From Pseudonocardia kunmingensis (lineage in GTDB: Bacteria; Actinomycetota; Actinomycetes; Mycobacteriales; Pseudonocardiaceae), in NCBI RefSeq assembly GCF_006716445.1, contig NZ_VFPA01000004.1:496001-560000 (forward strand): a stretch of 64,000 nucleotides of DNA. The letters run 5' to 3'. Position 1 is the first letter of the stretch. Each line of letters starts with the position of its first letter. This document shows positions 9,048 to 16,533 of the stretch, piece after piece. The position numbers and the translations under genes are program-made. The notes beneath the pieces were generated by a model that made no database searches, was not told the DNA's origin, and saw only the letters and a list, made by a program, of their open reading frames with translations.

Positions 9048-9671
9048 TTGACCCGGGCAGCCCGACGGGCCCACGAGGCGGCCCCGCCACGGCCGTCGCC
9101 GGTGCGGGACCGGATCCTCGCGGCGGCGGACGAGCACTTCTACGCCGAGGGGATCCGCGCCGTCAGCGCGGACCGGCTGATCGCCGCGGCAGGCGTCAGC
9201 AAGGTGACCTTCTACCGGCACTTCCCCTCGAAGGACGACCTGGTGCTGGCCTACCTCGACGGCCGCTCCGCGCTCGAGCGCCACGCGCTGGAACAGCTGC
9301 GCAGCCAGGCCGGCGACGCCTGCGGCACCCTCCTGGCCATCGCGGGCGTGATCGGGGACATGAGCTGCTCGCCCGGGTTCCGCGGATGCCCGTTCATCAA
9401 CGCCGCGGCCGAGTACGCCGACCCCGCCCATCCGGCGAGGAAGGCCGTCGCGGCCCACCGGGCCTGGTTCGCGACCTTCCTGCAGGAGCTCCTCCGGGAG
9501 ATGGCGATCCCCGACGGCGCGGCGGTGGCCGACCAACTGGTCATCCTGCGGGACGGTGCGATGGTCCGCGGCTACCTCGACGCCGACCCGACCGTGCGCA
9601 CGGACGCGATCACCCGAGCCGGGCGCGCCGTGCTCGACGGCGCGCGCGCCGCAGGCCGCGGCAGCTCCTGA
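9048..9671 (+). CDS. TetR family transcriptional regulator
   Basis: A 207-residue TetR-type repressor. The N-terminal helix-turn-helix is clear (residues about 23-70: RILAAADEHFYAEG then VSKVTFYRHFPSKDDLV). The ligand domain has a YsiA/AcrR-like C-terminal half with a Cys-containing FRGCPF segment. Start chosen as TTG at 9048, preceded by GAGGTGGAG; this leaves the palindromes at 8893-9002 upstream of the gene. The longer frame from 8955 would place the operator inside the coding region. Likely controls itself and the divergent membrane protein. Confidence 0.88.
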   Translation: MTRAARRAHEAAPPRPSPVRDRILAAADEHFYAEGIRAVSADRLIAAAGVSKVTFYRHFPSKDDLVLAYLDGRSALERHALEQLRSQAGDACGTLLAIAGVIGDMSCSPGFRGCPFINAAAEYADPAHPARKAVAAHRAWFATFLQELLREMAIPDGAAVADQLVILRDGAMVRGYLDADPTVRTDAITRAGRAVLDGARAAGRGSS

Positions 9672-9701
9672 TCGTTCCGGACGGGCTCGCCCGCCCGAAC
9701 G

Positions 9702-10040
9702 CTACGGCGCCCCCGCGGGTGCCGACCCCGCGTGCGCCAGCAGCACTCCGGTCGTGATCAGCACGAGCGCGCCGAGCCGTACCGGCGTGACCGGGTCGTG
9801 GTGCACCGCCAGCCCGAGCAGTACCGCACCCGCGGCCCCCATCCCGGTGAACACCACGTACGCCGTGCTCACCGGGACGCCGTCGAGCGTGGCCCGCGCC
9901 AGCAGCCAGATGATCGCGACGCACAGCGCGATGCACAGCACGCTCGGCCAGAACCGGGTGAGCCCCTTCGTGGGCGGGATGCTCTGCGCCCACGCGATCT
10001 CCACGACGCCGGCCGCGAGCAACCACATCCATCCGCTCAT
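9702..10040 (-). CDS. SMR family multidrug efflux protein
   Basis: A 112-residue four-helix small multidrug resistance protein. Glu14 in GVVEIAWA matches the essential membrane-embedded glutamate of EmrE/SugE, and the LLARATLDGVPVSTAYVVFTG block is characteristic. It should act as a proton-coupled antiporter dimer for cationic compounds such as quaternary amines or guanidinium; SugE/Gdx-type specificity is possible. It lies 32 bp downstream of the AzoR-like gene on the same strand and is probably cotranscribed with it. Confidence 0.9.
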   Translation of the reverse strand: MSGWMWLLAAGVVEIAWAQSIPPTKGLTRFWPSVLCIALCVAIIWLLARATLDGVPVSTAYVVFTGMGAAGAVLLGLAVHHDPVTPVRLGALVLITTGVLLAHAGSAPAGAP

Positions 10041-10072
10041 GCGCGTCGTCCCCGCCTCCGCCGCCTGGCCGC

Positions 10073-10735
10073 TCACACCGCCGCCGGCGAGCACGCCGCG
10101 ACCAGCCGGTCGACGGCGGCCTCGGCATCCACCACCGACGCCTCGTGCTCGGCACGGCGCCCGGCGAGCACCGGGTCGACGAGCGCGTTGGTCAGCTCGG
10201 GGGTCACGAGCTCGACGTCGGTGACGCCGAAGTGGCCGTCGAGGAAGTCGCGCAGGAACTCGGCCGCGTGCTCGACGGCCGCGCGCGGCGTGCCCGGGAG
10301 GTAGGTGCCACCGCGGGCGCAGACGACGACGAACCGGGTGCCCGCGAGCGACATGCGCGGGAACGTGACCTGGTCGATCCACGCCTTGAGCGCGGCGGGG
10401 ACCGTGAAGTTGTACATGGGCGTCGCCACGAGCACGACGTCCGCGGCGAGCAGCTCGTCGAGCAGCGGGGCGACCACGGCCCAGGCCGCGCGCTGCGCCG
10501 GGGTCTGGACGACCTCCGGGTAGCGCCGCGGATCGGTGATCCGCCGCCGCATCAGCTCGTCGCACAGCTCGGTCCACGCCTCGTCGACGAACGGGACGGG
10601 GTCGGCCGCGAGGTCGCGGTGGACGTAGGGCGCGCCGGGGTGCGCAGCGCGCCAGCCGTCGGCGAAGCGGGCGCCGAGCCGGCGGGAGAACGAGGTGGAA
10701 CGGGCGCTCGCGTCGAGGTGGAGCAGGCCGGGCAC
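10073..10735 (-). CDS. azoR: FMN-dependent NADH-azoreductase (AzoR-like flavoprotein)
   Basis: A 220-residue flavodoxin-fold oxidoreductase. The FMN-phosphate loop (HLDASARSTSFSRRL) is at the N terminus and the AzoR-type PMYNFTVPAALKAWIDQV segment is mid-protein. Such enzymes reduce quinones and azo compounds with NAD(P)H. Start chosen as GTG at 10735, with GGAGG 5 nt upstream; an upstream in-frame ATG at 10918 would overlap the XRE gene and its promoter. Two GGAC-type palindromes lie directly upstream, and a drug-efflux SMR gene follows, which suggests an electrophile- or quinone-responsive pair. Confidence 0.87.
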   Translation of the reverse strand: MPGLLHLDASARSTSFSRRLGARFADGWRAAHPGAPYVHRDLAADPVPFVDEAWTELCDELMRRRITDPRRYPEVVQTPAQRAAWAVVAPLLDELLAADVVLVATPMYNFTVPAALKAWIDQVTFPRMSLAGTRFVVVCARGGTYLPGTPRAAVEHAAEFLRDFLDGHFGVTDVELVTPELTNALVDPVLAGRRAEHEASVVDAEAAVDRLVAACSPAAV

Positions 10736-10756
10736 GACAGCCTCCAGGATTGAAGT

Positions 10757-10798
10757 GGACGTCGCGTCCGTTTCTACTCGCATCCGGACACTGCGTCC
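10757..10798. promoter_or_regulatory. paired GGACR-N3-CGTCC palindromes upstream of azoR
   Basis: GGACGTCGCGTCC (10757-10769) is a perfect inverted repeat with a 3-nt centre; GGACACTGCGTCC (10786-10798) is nearly so. They lie 29 bp apart (about three helical turns) and about 20-60 bp before the azoR start, as expected of an operator pair. No matching regulator is adjacent except the XRE gene on the other side. Confidence 0.5.
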
Positions 10799-10828
10799 AG
10801 TTCGGCGGCGTACATCGCCCTCCCATAA

Positions 10829-10866
10829 CAGATGTAGTAGGTCTGCTATCTTCGATTGCAGATGTA
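10829..10866 (+). promoter_or_regulatory. promoter of the XRE gene with flanking CAGATGTA direct repeats
   Basis: A -10-like TATCTT (10847-10852) is flanked by two exact CAGATGTA copies at 10829-10836 and 10859-10866, 30 bp apart. The arrangement suits autoregulation by the small XRE repressor that starts at 10884. Confidence 0.45.
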
Positions 10867-10883
10867 CCGCAGAGGGGAGCAAG

Positions 10884-11126
10884 GTGACGACCGAGAAGGA
10901 GCTCGTCCACAACCGCATCGCCGTGTTGCGGGCCGAGCGGGGGGTGTCGCGGCGGGAGCTGGCCGAGGCGCTCGGCGTCCACTACCAGACCGTCGGCTAC
11001 CTCGAGCGCGGCGAGTACCGACCCAGCCTGCACCTGGCGCTGCGGATCGCGGCGCACTTCGAGGTGCCGGTCGAGGTCGTGTTCTCGCTGACGCCGTTCC
11101 CCCGCCTCGGCAGCACGAACACCTAG
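10884..11126 (+). CDS. small XRE-family HTH regulator
   Basis: An 80-residue protein that is almost entirely one HTH_3 domain (RIAVLRAERGVSRRELAEALG, then TVGYLERGEYRPSLHLALRI). It matches the YozG-like one-domain regulators that precede small membrane proteins. The GTG at 10884 follows AGAGGGGAG. It lies 16 bp before the membrane-protein gene at 11143; the two form a compact regulator plus membrane-protein module. Target is unknown; self-control through the flanking CAGATGTA repeats is inferred. Confidence 0.85.
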   Translation: MTTEKELVHNRIAVLRAERGVSRRELAEALGVHYQTVGYLERGEYRPSLHLALRIAAHFEVPVEVVFSLTPFPRLGSTNT

Positions 11127-11142
11127 GAAGAAGGAGCGCACC

Positions 11143-11670
11143 ATGGAGCCTCGCACCCAGCGGGACGTGAAGATGCTGGCCAGGATCCAGGGGGAGGTCC
11201 CGGCCGGGTACGCCGACCGGCGCGGCAGGCGGCGGCTGGTCATCGTCGGCGCCGTCGCCCTGGGGCTGCTGTGGGTGAACACGGCGGTGTCCTGGGTGCT
11301 GGCGCCCAGCACGACGGCGATGGTGACGTGCTTCGTGATCCTCGCCGTCGTCGGCCTGGCCGGCGCGTGGATCTGGGGCACGCTCTCGCTGAGCACCCGG
11401 GGCACCGTCGGGCTGCCCCGGCACCTGCTGGACGAGCGGCAGGTGGAGGAACGGCTCGACGGCCACGCCCGTGCGCACCGGCTGACGCTGATGCTGCTCT
11501 TCGTCACCTACTTCGCCGTCATGGCGGCCCTGCCCGACGACGGGCGGGACGCCGGGATCCCGAGCGCGGCACTGGTCCTGCTGCTCGCCGCGCTCATGGC
11601 GACGGTGGCGGCGCTCCCGTCGCTGGTCGTGGCCTGGCGGATGTCCGACCCGCCGGCCGACGACGACTGA
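11143..11670 (+). CDS. four-helix membrane protein partnered with XRE regulator
   Basis: A 175-residue integral membrane protein with two pairs of hydrophobic helices (about residues 30-45, 55-75, 115-130 and 145-165) and a basic N terminus. It has the layout of the DUF2975-like or similar proteins encoded next to one-domain XRE regulators. No catalytic motif is seen. ATG at 11143 has GAAGGAG upstream. Function is unknown. Confidence 0.75.
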   Translation: MEPRTQRDVKMLARIQGEVPAGYADRRGRRRLVIVGAVALGLLWVNTAVSWVLAPSTTAMVTCFVILAVVGLAGAWIWGTLSLSTRGTVGLPRHLLDERQVEERLDGHARAHRLTLMLLFVTYFAVMAALPDDGRDAGIPSAALVLLLAALMATVAALPSLVVAWRMSDPPADDD

Positions 11671-11701
11671 GCGGTCACTTGTGCGGTAGCCGTTCACGCC
11701 T

Positions 11702-11857
11702 TCAGCGCAGGGCGGACCGGGCCGTGGGCTCCGGCGTGCCGACGACCCGAACGCCCAGCTCCTCCTGGGGCTCGACGAACTCCCGCTCGAACAGCGTGAT
11801 CAGCTCGTCCCGGCGACCCGGGTGGAGGGTGTACTGGCGGAGCTCGAGGATCGACAC
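11702..11857 (-). pseudogene. truncated NIPSNAP-family gene
   Basis: A 51-residue frame whose first ~40 residues (SILELRQYTLHPGRRDELITL and on to EELGVRVVG) match the start of NIPSNAP-family proteins, which normally run about 100 residues per domain. The frame then ends in an unrelated TPEPTARSALR tail. The 5' end is intact: GTG at 11857 is preceded by TATGGT at spacing 6, a leaderless promoter. It is most likely a deletion remnant; a stable short peptide is less likely but not excluded. Confidence 0.6.
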
Positions 11858-11926
11858 GGGGCGACCATAGGATCGCGGTCCGACGGTTCGCCGATGAGCC
11901 GCCCGGCACACCGATTGTGGAGCTGA

Positions 11927-11968
11927 CACACCGACTGCAACCGATGTGCCAGCCCTGAAGTCGGTGTG
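11927..11968. repeat. inverted repeat CACACCGACT/AGTCGGTGTG
   Basis: Perfect 10-bp arms (11927-11936 and 11959-11968) with a 22-nt loop; a related CACACCGATTG lies at 11907-11917. It sits between two gene remnants and may mark the rearrangement that made them, or be a terminator. Confidence 0.45.
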
Positions 11969-11990
11969 CGACGCCCCAACAGCCGCCCCG

Positions 11991-12152
11991 GCGCTCCTCG
12001 GCGAGGCGGGCCGGCACGGACACAGGCACGCCCTCGACGCGATCCTCAGCGCCACCGCCCTGGCGGCCGCGGGCCCCGTCACGATCCTCACCTCGGACCC
12101 GGACGACCTCACCGCGCTGTGCGCCGGACGCGCGACAGTGATCAAAATCTGA
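11991..12152 (+). pseudogene. C-terminal remnant of a VapC-like PIN-domain toxin
   Basis: The last ~50 residues of the frame ending at 12152 (HALDAILSATALAAAG, then TILTSDPDDL, then VIKI) match the C-terminal third of PIN-domain ribonucleases: the D in ALDA and the SDPDDL block hold the later metal-binding acidic residues. The N-terminal half with the first catalytic Asp is missing, as is any antitoxin gene. The upstream part of the open frame (from 11946) is not PIN-like. Confidence 0.55.
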
Positions 12153-12200
12153 ACGAGCAGGTCGGCCGGTGTGTGAGCGCCACGGACGGGAGTGGCCGGA

Positions 12201-13193
12201 TCACTTGTGCGGCATCACCTGGATCTTGCGCCCGACGCCCTGGCGGAACTGCTCCAACGCGGCCGGGTACTCCTCCAGCCCCATCCGGTGGCTGATCATG
12301 ACATCCGGGCGGATCACGCCCTCGGCGAACAGCTCCGCGGCCCGCTCGAAGCTGTGCAGCACGGCCATCGAGCCGACGACCCGGATCTCCTTGTTGTAGA
12401 TCCGGTACGGCGAGAACGAGGCCGTGGCCCCCTCGTTGGCCACGCCGAACTGCTGGAACGTACCGCCGGGAGCCACCCGGCCCAGACCGTCCTCGATGGC
12501 CGCGACCACGCCCGTGCAGTCGACGACCACCTCCCAGCCGCGCGGCCGGTCGAGCTCGTCGGCGCTCGTGACGGTGGCCGTGCAGCCCAGCTCGCGCGCC
12601 GTCTCCAGGCGGGCCGGGTTCAGGTCGACCATGTCGACGCTCGCCGCGCCCGCCCGCTTCGCCAGCTCCATCATCATCAGGCCCATCGTGCCGGCGCCGT
12701 AGATGAGGAAGTGGTCCCCGAGCTGCGGCGCGAGCACGTCGAAGCCGCGCACCGCGCACGACAGCGGCTCGACCAGCGCGGCGTCGGCCGGTGTGACGCC
12801 GTCCGGTAGTCGCACGCAGTTGGCCACCGGGGCCACCGCCAACTCCGCGGCCCCGCCCGCCGTGCTGACGCCGATGGCGCCCCAGCGCTCGCAGAGGTTG
12901 CCCCGGCCGCGGCGGCAGTAGTGGCACTCGTGGCAGTACAGCGACGGGTCGACGGCCACCTGGTCGCCCACCCGCAGCTCGGTGACGTCCGCCCCGAGCG
13001 CCACCACCTCGCCCGCGAACTCGTGACCGGGCACGACCGGCAGCGTCGGGGCGAACTCGCCCTCGGCGATGTGCAGGTCGGTGCCGCAGATCCCGCACCC
13101 GGCGACGGACACCACGACCTCCCGCGGCCCCGGCGCCGGGTCGGGCACCGTCTCCACGGTCACGGAGTCGGCACCGATCACCGCGGCCCTCAC
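12201..13193 (-). CDS. zinc-dependent alcohol/polyol dehydrogenase
   Basis: A 330-residue medium-chain dehydrogenase of the threonine/sorbitol dehydrogenase branch. The catalytic-zinc region (CGICGTDLH, then GHEFAG) and four-Cys structural-zinc loop (CHECHYCRRGRGNLC) are intact, followed by a Rossmann fold (YGAGTMGL). It should oxidise a sugar alcohol or related secondary alcohol with NAD. GTG at 13193 overlaps the permease stop as GTGA, so it is translationally coupled to the ABC transporter genes. The operon context suggests it oxidises the imported polyol; the actual substrate is not visible. Confidence 0.9.
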   Translation of the reverse strand: MRAAVIGADSVTVETVPDPAPGPREVVVSVAGCGICGTDLHIAEGEFAPTLPVVPGHEFAGEVVALGADVTELRVGDQVAVDPSLYCHECHYCRRGRGNLCERWGAIGVSTAGGAAELAVAPVANCVRLPDGVTPADAALVEPLSCAVRGFDVLAPQLGDHFLIYGAGTMGLMMMELAKRAGAASVDMVDLNPARLETARELGCTATVTSADELDRPRGWEVVVDCTGVVAAIEDGLGRVAPGGTFQQFGVANEGATASFSPYRIYNKEIRVVGSMAVLHSFERAAELFAEGVIRPDVMISHRMGLEEYPAALEQFRQGVGRKIQVMPHK

Positions 13194-14071
13194 TTGATGG
13201 CCCCCAGCGAGAGCCCCTGCACGAGCTTGTCCTGCGCCGCGAACCCGGCGATCAGCACCGGCAGGGACACGACCACCGACGCCGCGCACACCGTGGCCAG
13301 GAACAGCCCCTGGCTGGTGACGAAGCCGGTGAGGAACACCGGCGCGGTCTGCGCCGTCGTGGCGGTGAGCACGCGGGCGAACAGCAGCTCGTTCCAGCTG
13401 AAGATGAAGCAGATCAGCGACGTGGCCGCGATCCCGGGCAGCACCATCGGCACGACGACGGTGCGCAGCGTGCGCGGCAGCGAGCAGCCGTCGATCGAGG
13501 CCGCCTCGAGCACCTCGACCGGCACCTCGGCGAGGAACGAACGCATCATCCACACCGCGATCGGCAGGTTCATCGACGTGTAGAGGATGATCAGCAACCA
13601 GATGTTGTCGAGCATCCCGATGCTCTGCGCGATGAGGTACACCGGCAGCAGGCCCGCCACCACCGGCAGCATCTTCGTGGACAGGAAGAAGAACAGCACA
13701 TCGGTCCACTTGCGCACGGGCCGGATCGACAGCGCGTACGCCGCCGGGATCGCGAGCACGAGCACGAGCGCCGTGGACAGCACGCTCGCCGTCAGCGAGT
13801 TGAGCAGCGGCGGCCACGGGCTGGCACCGGTCTGCGCGCCGAAGAAGTTCGCGTAGCCGTCCAGGGTGAGCGGCGCGAACAGCGACGGCGGGTTGGTGGC
13901 GGCGTCGGCCTCGCTGTGGAAGGACGTGAGCGCCATCCACAGCACCGGCAGCACGAACAGCACCCCGACGATCCACGCCACGACCGTCAGCACGGACCCG
14001 ACCGGGTTGCGGGGCGGCGGGTTCACCCGCGGGGCCGCGGTGCGCGGCGTGTCCAGGGTCGCGGCACTCAT
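13190..14071 (-). CDS. carbohydrate ABC transporter permease (MalG type)
   Basis: A 293-residue inner-membrane permease with six helices and the EAA loop near the C-terminal half (EVLEAASIDGCSLPRTLRTVVVP) that docks the ATPase. It is of the MalG/SmoG kind used for polyols and oligosaccharides. Start ATG at 14071 overlaps the stop of the preceding permease as ATGA; its own stop overlaps the dehydrogenase start. It pairs with the MalF-type permease to form the channel. Confidence 0.93.
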   Translation of the reverse strand: MSAATLDTPRTAAPRVNPPPRNPVGSVLTVVAWIVGVLFVLPVLWMALTSFHSEADAATNPPSLFAPLTLDGYANFFGAQTGASPWPPLLNSLTASVLSTALVLVLAIPAAYALSIRPVRKWTDVLFFFLSTKMLPVVAGLLPVYLIAQSIGMLDNIWLLIILYTSMNLPIAVWMMRSFLAEVPVEVLEAASIDGCSLPRTLRTVVVPMVLPGIAATSLICFIFSWNELLFARVLTATTAQTAPVFLTGFVTSQGLFLATVCAASVVVSLPVLIAGFAAQDKLVQGLSLGAIK

Positions 14072-15018
14072 CGGGCCCCCTCCTCGCGGAACAGCGACGA
14101 CACGGTGCGCAGGGCGAGGGTCGCGATGATGATCGTCCCGATCACGACGATGACGCCGGCGGCGGAGGCGCGGCCGTAGTCCTGCGCGTTGTAGAAGGTC
14201 TGGTAGATCGTGTACGGCAGGTTCGCGGTACCCAGGCCACCCGAGGTGATCGTGAAGACCGCGTCGAAGTTCTGCACGATGTAGATCGAGCCGAGCAGCG
14301 CCCCCAGCTCCAGGTACTGGCGCAGGTGCGGGAACGTCATGTGCCGGAAGATCTGCCACGACGAGCAGCCGTCGATCTTGGCGGCCTCGATCACGTCGAG
14401 CGGCTTGCTCTGCAGTCCGGCCAGCAGGATCAGCATCATGAACGGCGTCCACTGCCAGACGAGCGACGCGATGATCGCCGTCAGCGGCATCGTCGAGATC
14501 CAGTCCGGCTGCGGGGCGTCCTCCCCGAAGATCCAGGTCAGCACGCCGTTGAACAGCCCGTACTCCGGGTTGTAGAGCGCGTGCTTCCACACCAGCGCCG
14601 CCGCCACCGGCACCACGAGGAACGGCGTGATCATCATGGTGCGGACGAACCCGCGGCCGCGGAACGCCCGGTCCAGCAGTAGCGCGATCAGCAGCCCGAG
14701 CACGAGGCTGACCAGCACCACCGACACCGTGAGCACGATCGTGGTGACGATCGAGTCGCGCGTGTTGACGTCGGTGAGCACCCGGCGGAAGTTGTCGAAG
14801 CCGGCGAACCCGCGCTCGTCGGGGTAGTAGGCGTTCCAGTTCATGAAGGAGATGACCAGCGTGCCGAGGAACGGCAGCTGCGTCACGATGATCAGGAAGA
14901 TCAGCGCGGGCAGCAACGGGGCGCGCCGCGCCCAGTCACCGGCGCGCCGCATCGCGGTGTCCTGGCCGGGCCCGGGACGCGCCTCGGGCGACGTGCGCGG
15001 TTCCAATGCCGTGCTCAT
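14068..15018 (-). CDS. carbohydrate ABC transporter permease (MalF type)
   Basis: A 316-residue permease with six membrane helices, a long periplasmic-side loop after helix 1 and the EAA motif (VIEAAKIDGCSSWQIFRHMTFP). Partner of the MalG-type permease. ATG at 15018 overlaps the stop of the binding-protein gene as ATGA, so three joints of this operon are 4-bp overlaps, a sign of strict coupling. Confidence 0.93.
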   Translation of the reverse strand: MSTALEPRTSPEARPGPGQDTAMRRAGDWARRAPLLPALIFLIIVTQLPFLGTLVISFMNWNAYYPDERGFAGFDNFRRVLTDVNTRDSIVTTIVLTVSVVLVSLVLGLLIALLLDRAFRGRGFVRTMMITPFLVVPVAAALVWKHALYNPEYGLFNGVLTWIFGEDAPQPDWISTMPLTAIIASLVWQWTPFMMLILLAGLQSKPLDVIEAAKIDGCSSWQIFRHMTFPHLRQYLELGALLGSIYIVQNFDAVFTITSGGLGTANLPYTIYQTFYNAQDYGRASAAGVIVVIGTIIIATLALRTVSSLFREEGAR

Positions 15019-16382
15019 GACTCACCCTCCGCCCGGGCGCGGTACCGCTCCGCCACGTCGTCGGCCAGCTGCTGGCCCCGTTCGAGGGCCTCGTCCACCG
15101 TCACCAGCCCGGCGATCGCCGAGCTCACCTCCTGCGACACCTGGGTGCCGAGATCCGGGAACTCCGGGATCCCGACGAACTGGATGCCGAGCGCGGGCCG
15201 GGGCTGCACGCCCGGGTTGCGCGGGTCGGCGCTCTGGATGGCCGCCCGGGTCTGCTCGGCGAAGGCGCCCGCCTCGGCCAGGTAGTCCGGGTTCTCGTAC
15301 GTCGACGCCCGCTTGCCCGCGGGCACGTCCGACCAGCCGACCTGCTCGCCGACGAGCTGCTCGTACTCCTTGCTCGACGCCCACGAGACGAACTCCCACG
15401 CGGCGTCCTTCTTCTCGCTGGCCGCCTGGATCCCCCACGACCAGGCGTACAGCCAACCCGCGCTGTCGGTCTCGACCACGGGCGCGGGGGCGTAACCGAT
15501 CTTCCCGCGGACCGGGGAGTCGGCGGCCTCCAGCGAACCCGCCGCGGACGTGGCGTCGTACCACATCGCGACGTTGCCCTGGACCATGTTGTTGAGGCAC
15601 TCGGTGAAGCCGGCCTGCGGCGCGCCCGCCTCGCCGTGCTCGCGCACCAGGTCCACGTAGAACTGCACGGCCTCGCGGAACTCCGGCGCGTCGACCTGTG
15701 CCTGCCAGTCCTCGGTGAACCAGGTGCCGCCGAACGTGTTGACCACCGTGGTGAGCGGCGCGAAGACCTGGCCCCATCCCGGCTGGCCGCGCAGGCAGAT
15801 CCCGGCCATCCCGGGCTGCACGCCGTCCAGGCGGGCGGCGATGTCGGCCACCTCCGGCCAGGTCGGCTTCTCCGGCATGGTGATCCCGGCGGCCTCCAGC
15901 ACGTCCGCCCGGTACATGAGGAAGGACGACTCGCCGTAGAACGGCTGGCCGTAGACCTGCCCGTCGGGCCCGCTGAGCGACTCCACCATCGAGGGGAGGA
16001 TGTCGGCCTGGTCGAACTCCGGGTCGTTCTGGATGTAGGGGTCCATGGGCGCGATCCAGCCGCTACGGGCGTAGATCGGGATCTCGAAGTTGGAGAGCGA
16101 GGCGACGTCGTACTGGCCTGCCTGGCTCGAGAACTCCTGGCTGATCTTGTCGCGCACGTCGTTCTCGGGCAGCACCGTGAAGTCCACGCTGATGCCGGTC
16201 TCCCGCGTGAAGTGCTCGGCCGTGAGCCGCTGCAGGTCCACCATCTGCGGGTTGTTGACCATCAGCACGGTGATGCTGTTCGGCCCGCCGCCCCCGACGC
16301 TGCCGCCCCACCCCGCGCAGGCGGTGCTCGTCAGCAGCACGACGAGGGCGAGCAAGGCCGCTCGCATGCTCGATCGCCTCAT
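15015..16382 (-). CDS. extracellular solute-binding lipoprotein (polyol type)
   Basis: A 455-residue binding protein with a lipoprotein signal (MRRSSMRAALLALVVLL, then TSTAC, lipidated Cys about residue 22). The mature sequence resembles the sorbitol/mannitol-binding SmoE/MtlE group (TVLMVNNPQMVDLQRLT, then EFSSQAGQYDVASLSNFE). ATG at 16382 is preceded by GGAGGGA; an upstream in-frame start at 16460 would cross the operator. First gene of the operon with two permeases and a dehydrogenase. No ABC ATPase is present here, so a shared MsiK/UgpC-type ATPase elsewhere is implied. Confidence 0.92.
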   Translation of the reverse strand: MRRSSMRAALLALVVLLTSTACAGWGGSVGGGGPNSITVLMVNNPQMVDLQRLTAEHFTRETGISVDFTVLPENDVRDKISQEFSSQAGQYDVASLSNFEIPIYARSGWIAPMDPYIQNDPEFDQADILPSMVESLSGPDGQVYGQPFYGESSFLMYRADVLEAAGITMPEKPTWPEVADIAARLDGVQPGMAGICLRGQPGWGQVFAPLTTVVNTFGGTWFTEDWQAQVDAPEFREAVQFYVDLVREHGEAGAPQAGFTECLNNMVQGNVAMWYDATSAAGSLEAADSPVRGKIGYAPAPVVETDSAGWLYAWSWGIQAASEKKDAAWEFVSWASSKEYEQLVGEQVGWSDVPAGKRASTYENPDYLAEAGAFAEQTRAAIQSADPRNPGVQPRPALGIQFVGIPEFPDLGTQVSQEVSSAIAGLVTVDEALERGQQLADDVAERYRARAEGES

Positions 16383-16414
16383 TGCGTGTCGTCCCTCCGG
16401 CCTCGCGGGTGGCC

Positions 16415-16428
16415 CGCTCACATGAGCG
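16415..16428. promoter_or_regulatory. SorC-type operator 1 (transport operon side)
   Basis: CGCTCACATGAGCG, symmetric except for the central base pair, lies 33 bp upstream of the binding-protein start. The same palindrome, perfect, recurs at 16507-16520 before the regulator gene. Confidence 0.75.
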
Positions 16429-16437
16429 CAGCCCCGA

Positions 16438-16457
16438 TCACACGATCGGAAGTGTGA
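16438..16457. promoter_or_regulatory. inverted repeat TCACAC-N8-GTGTGA
   Basis: Perfect 6-bp arms separated by 8 nt lie between the two SorC-type operators. It could be a third site for a different regulator, for example a CRP/GntR-like protein. Confidence 0.4.
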
Positions 16458-16506
16458 CAACGTCGTCCCGCCAGTTCAATCCTTTGTGCAAGAATGGGCG
16501 CGTCAC

Positions 16507-16520
16507 CGCTCATATGAGCG
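16507..16520. promoter_or_regulatory. SorC-type operator 2 (regulator side)
   Basis: CGCTCATATGAGCG is a perfect 14-bp palindrome ending 1 bp before the AGGAGG ribosome-binding site of the SorC-family gene. Bound protein here would block expression of the regulator itself. Centre-to-centre distance to operator 1 is 92 bp, suitable for looping by a tetramer. Confidence 0.8.
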
Positions 16521-16533
16521 CAGGAGGTGCCGG

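Noticed and set aside
11678..12214. Twelve-base match TCACTTGTGCGG near 11679 and 12201
   Set aside because: The second copy is the 3' end of the dehydrogenase gene; the first lies after the membrane-protein stop. It might be a trace of duplication but is too short to argue from.
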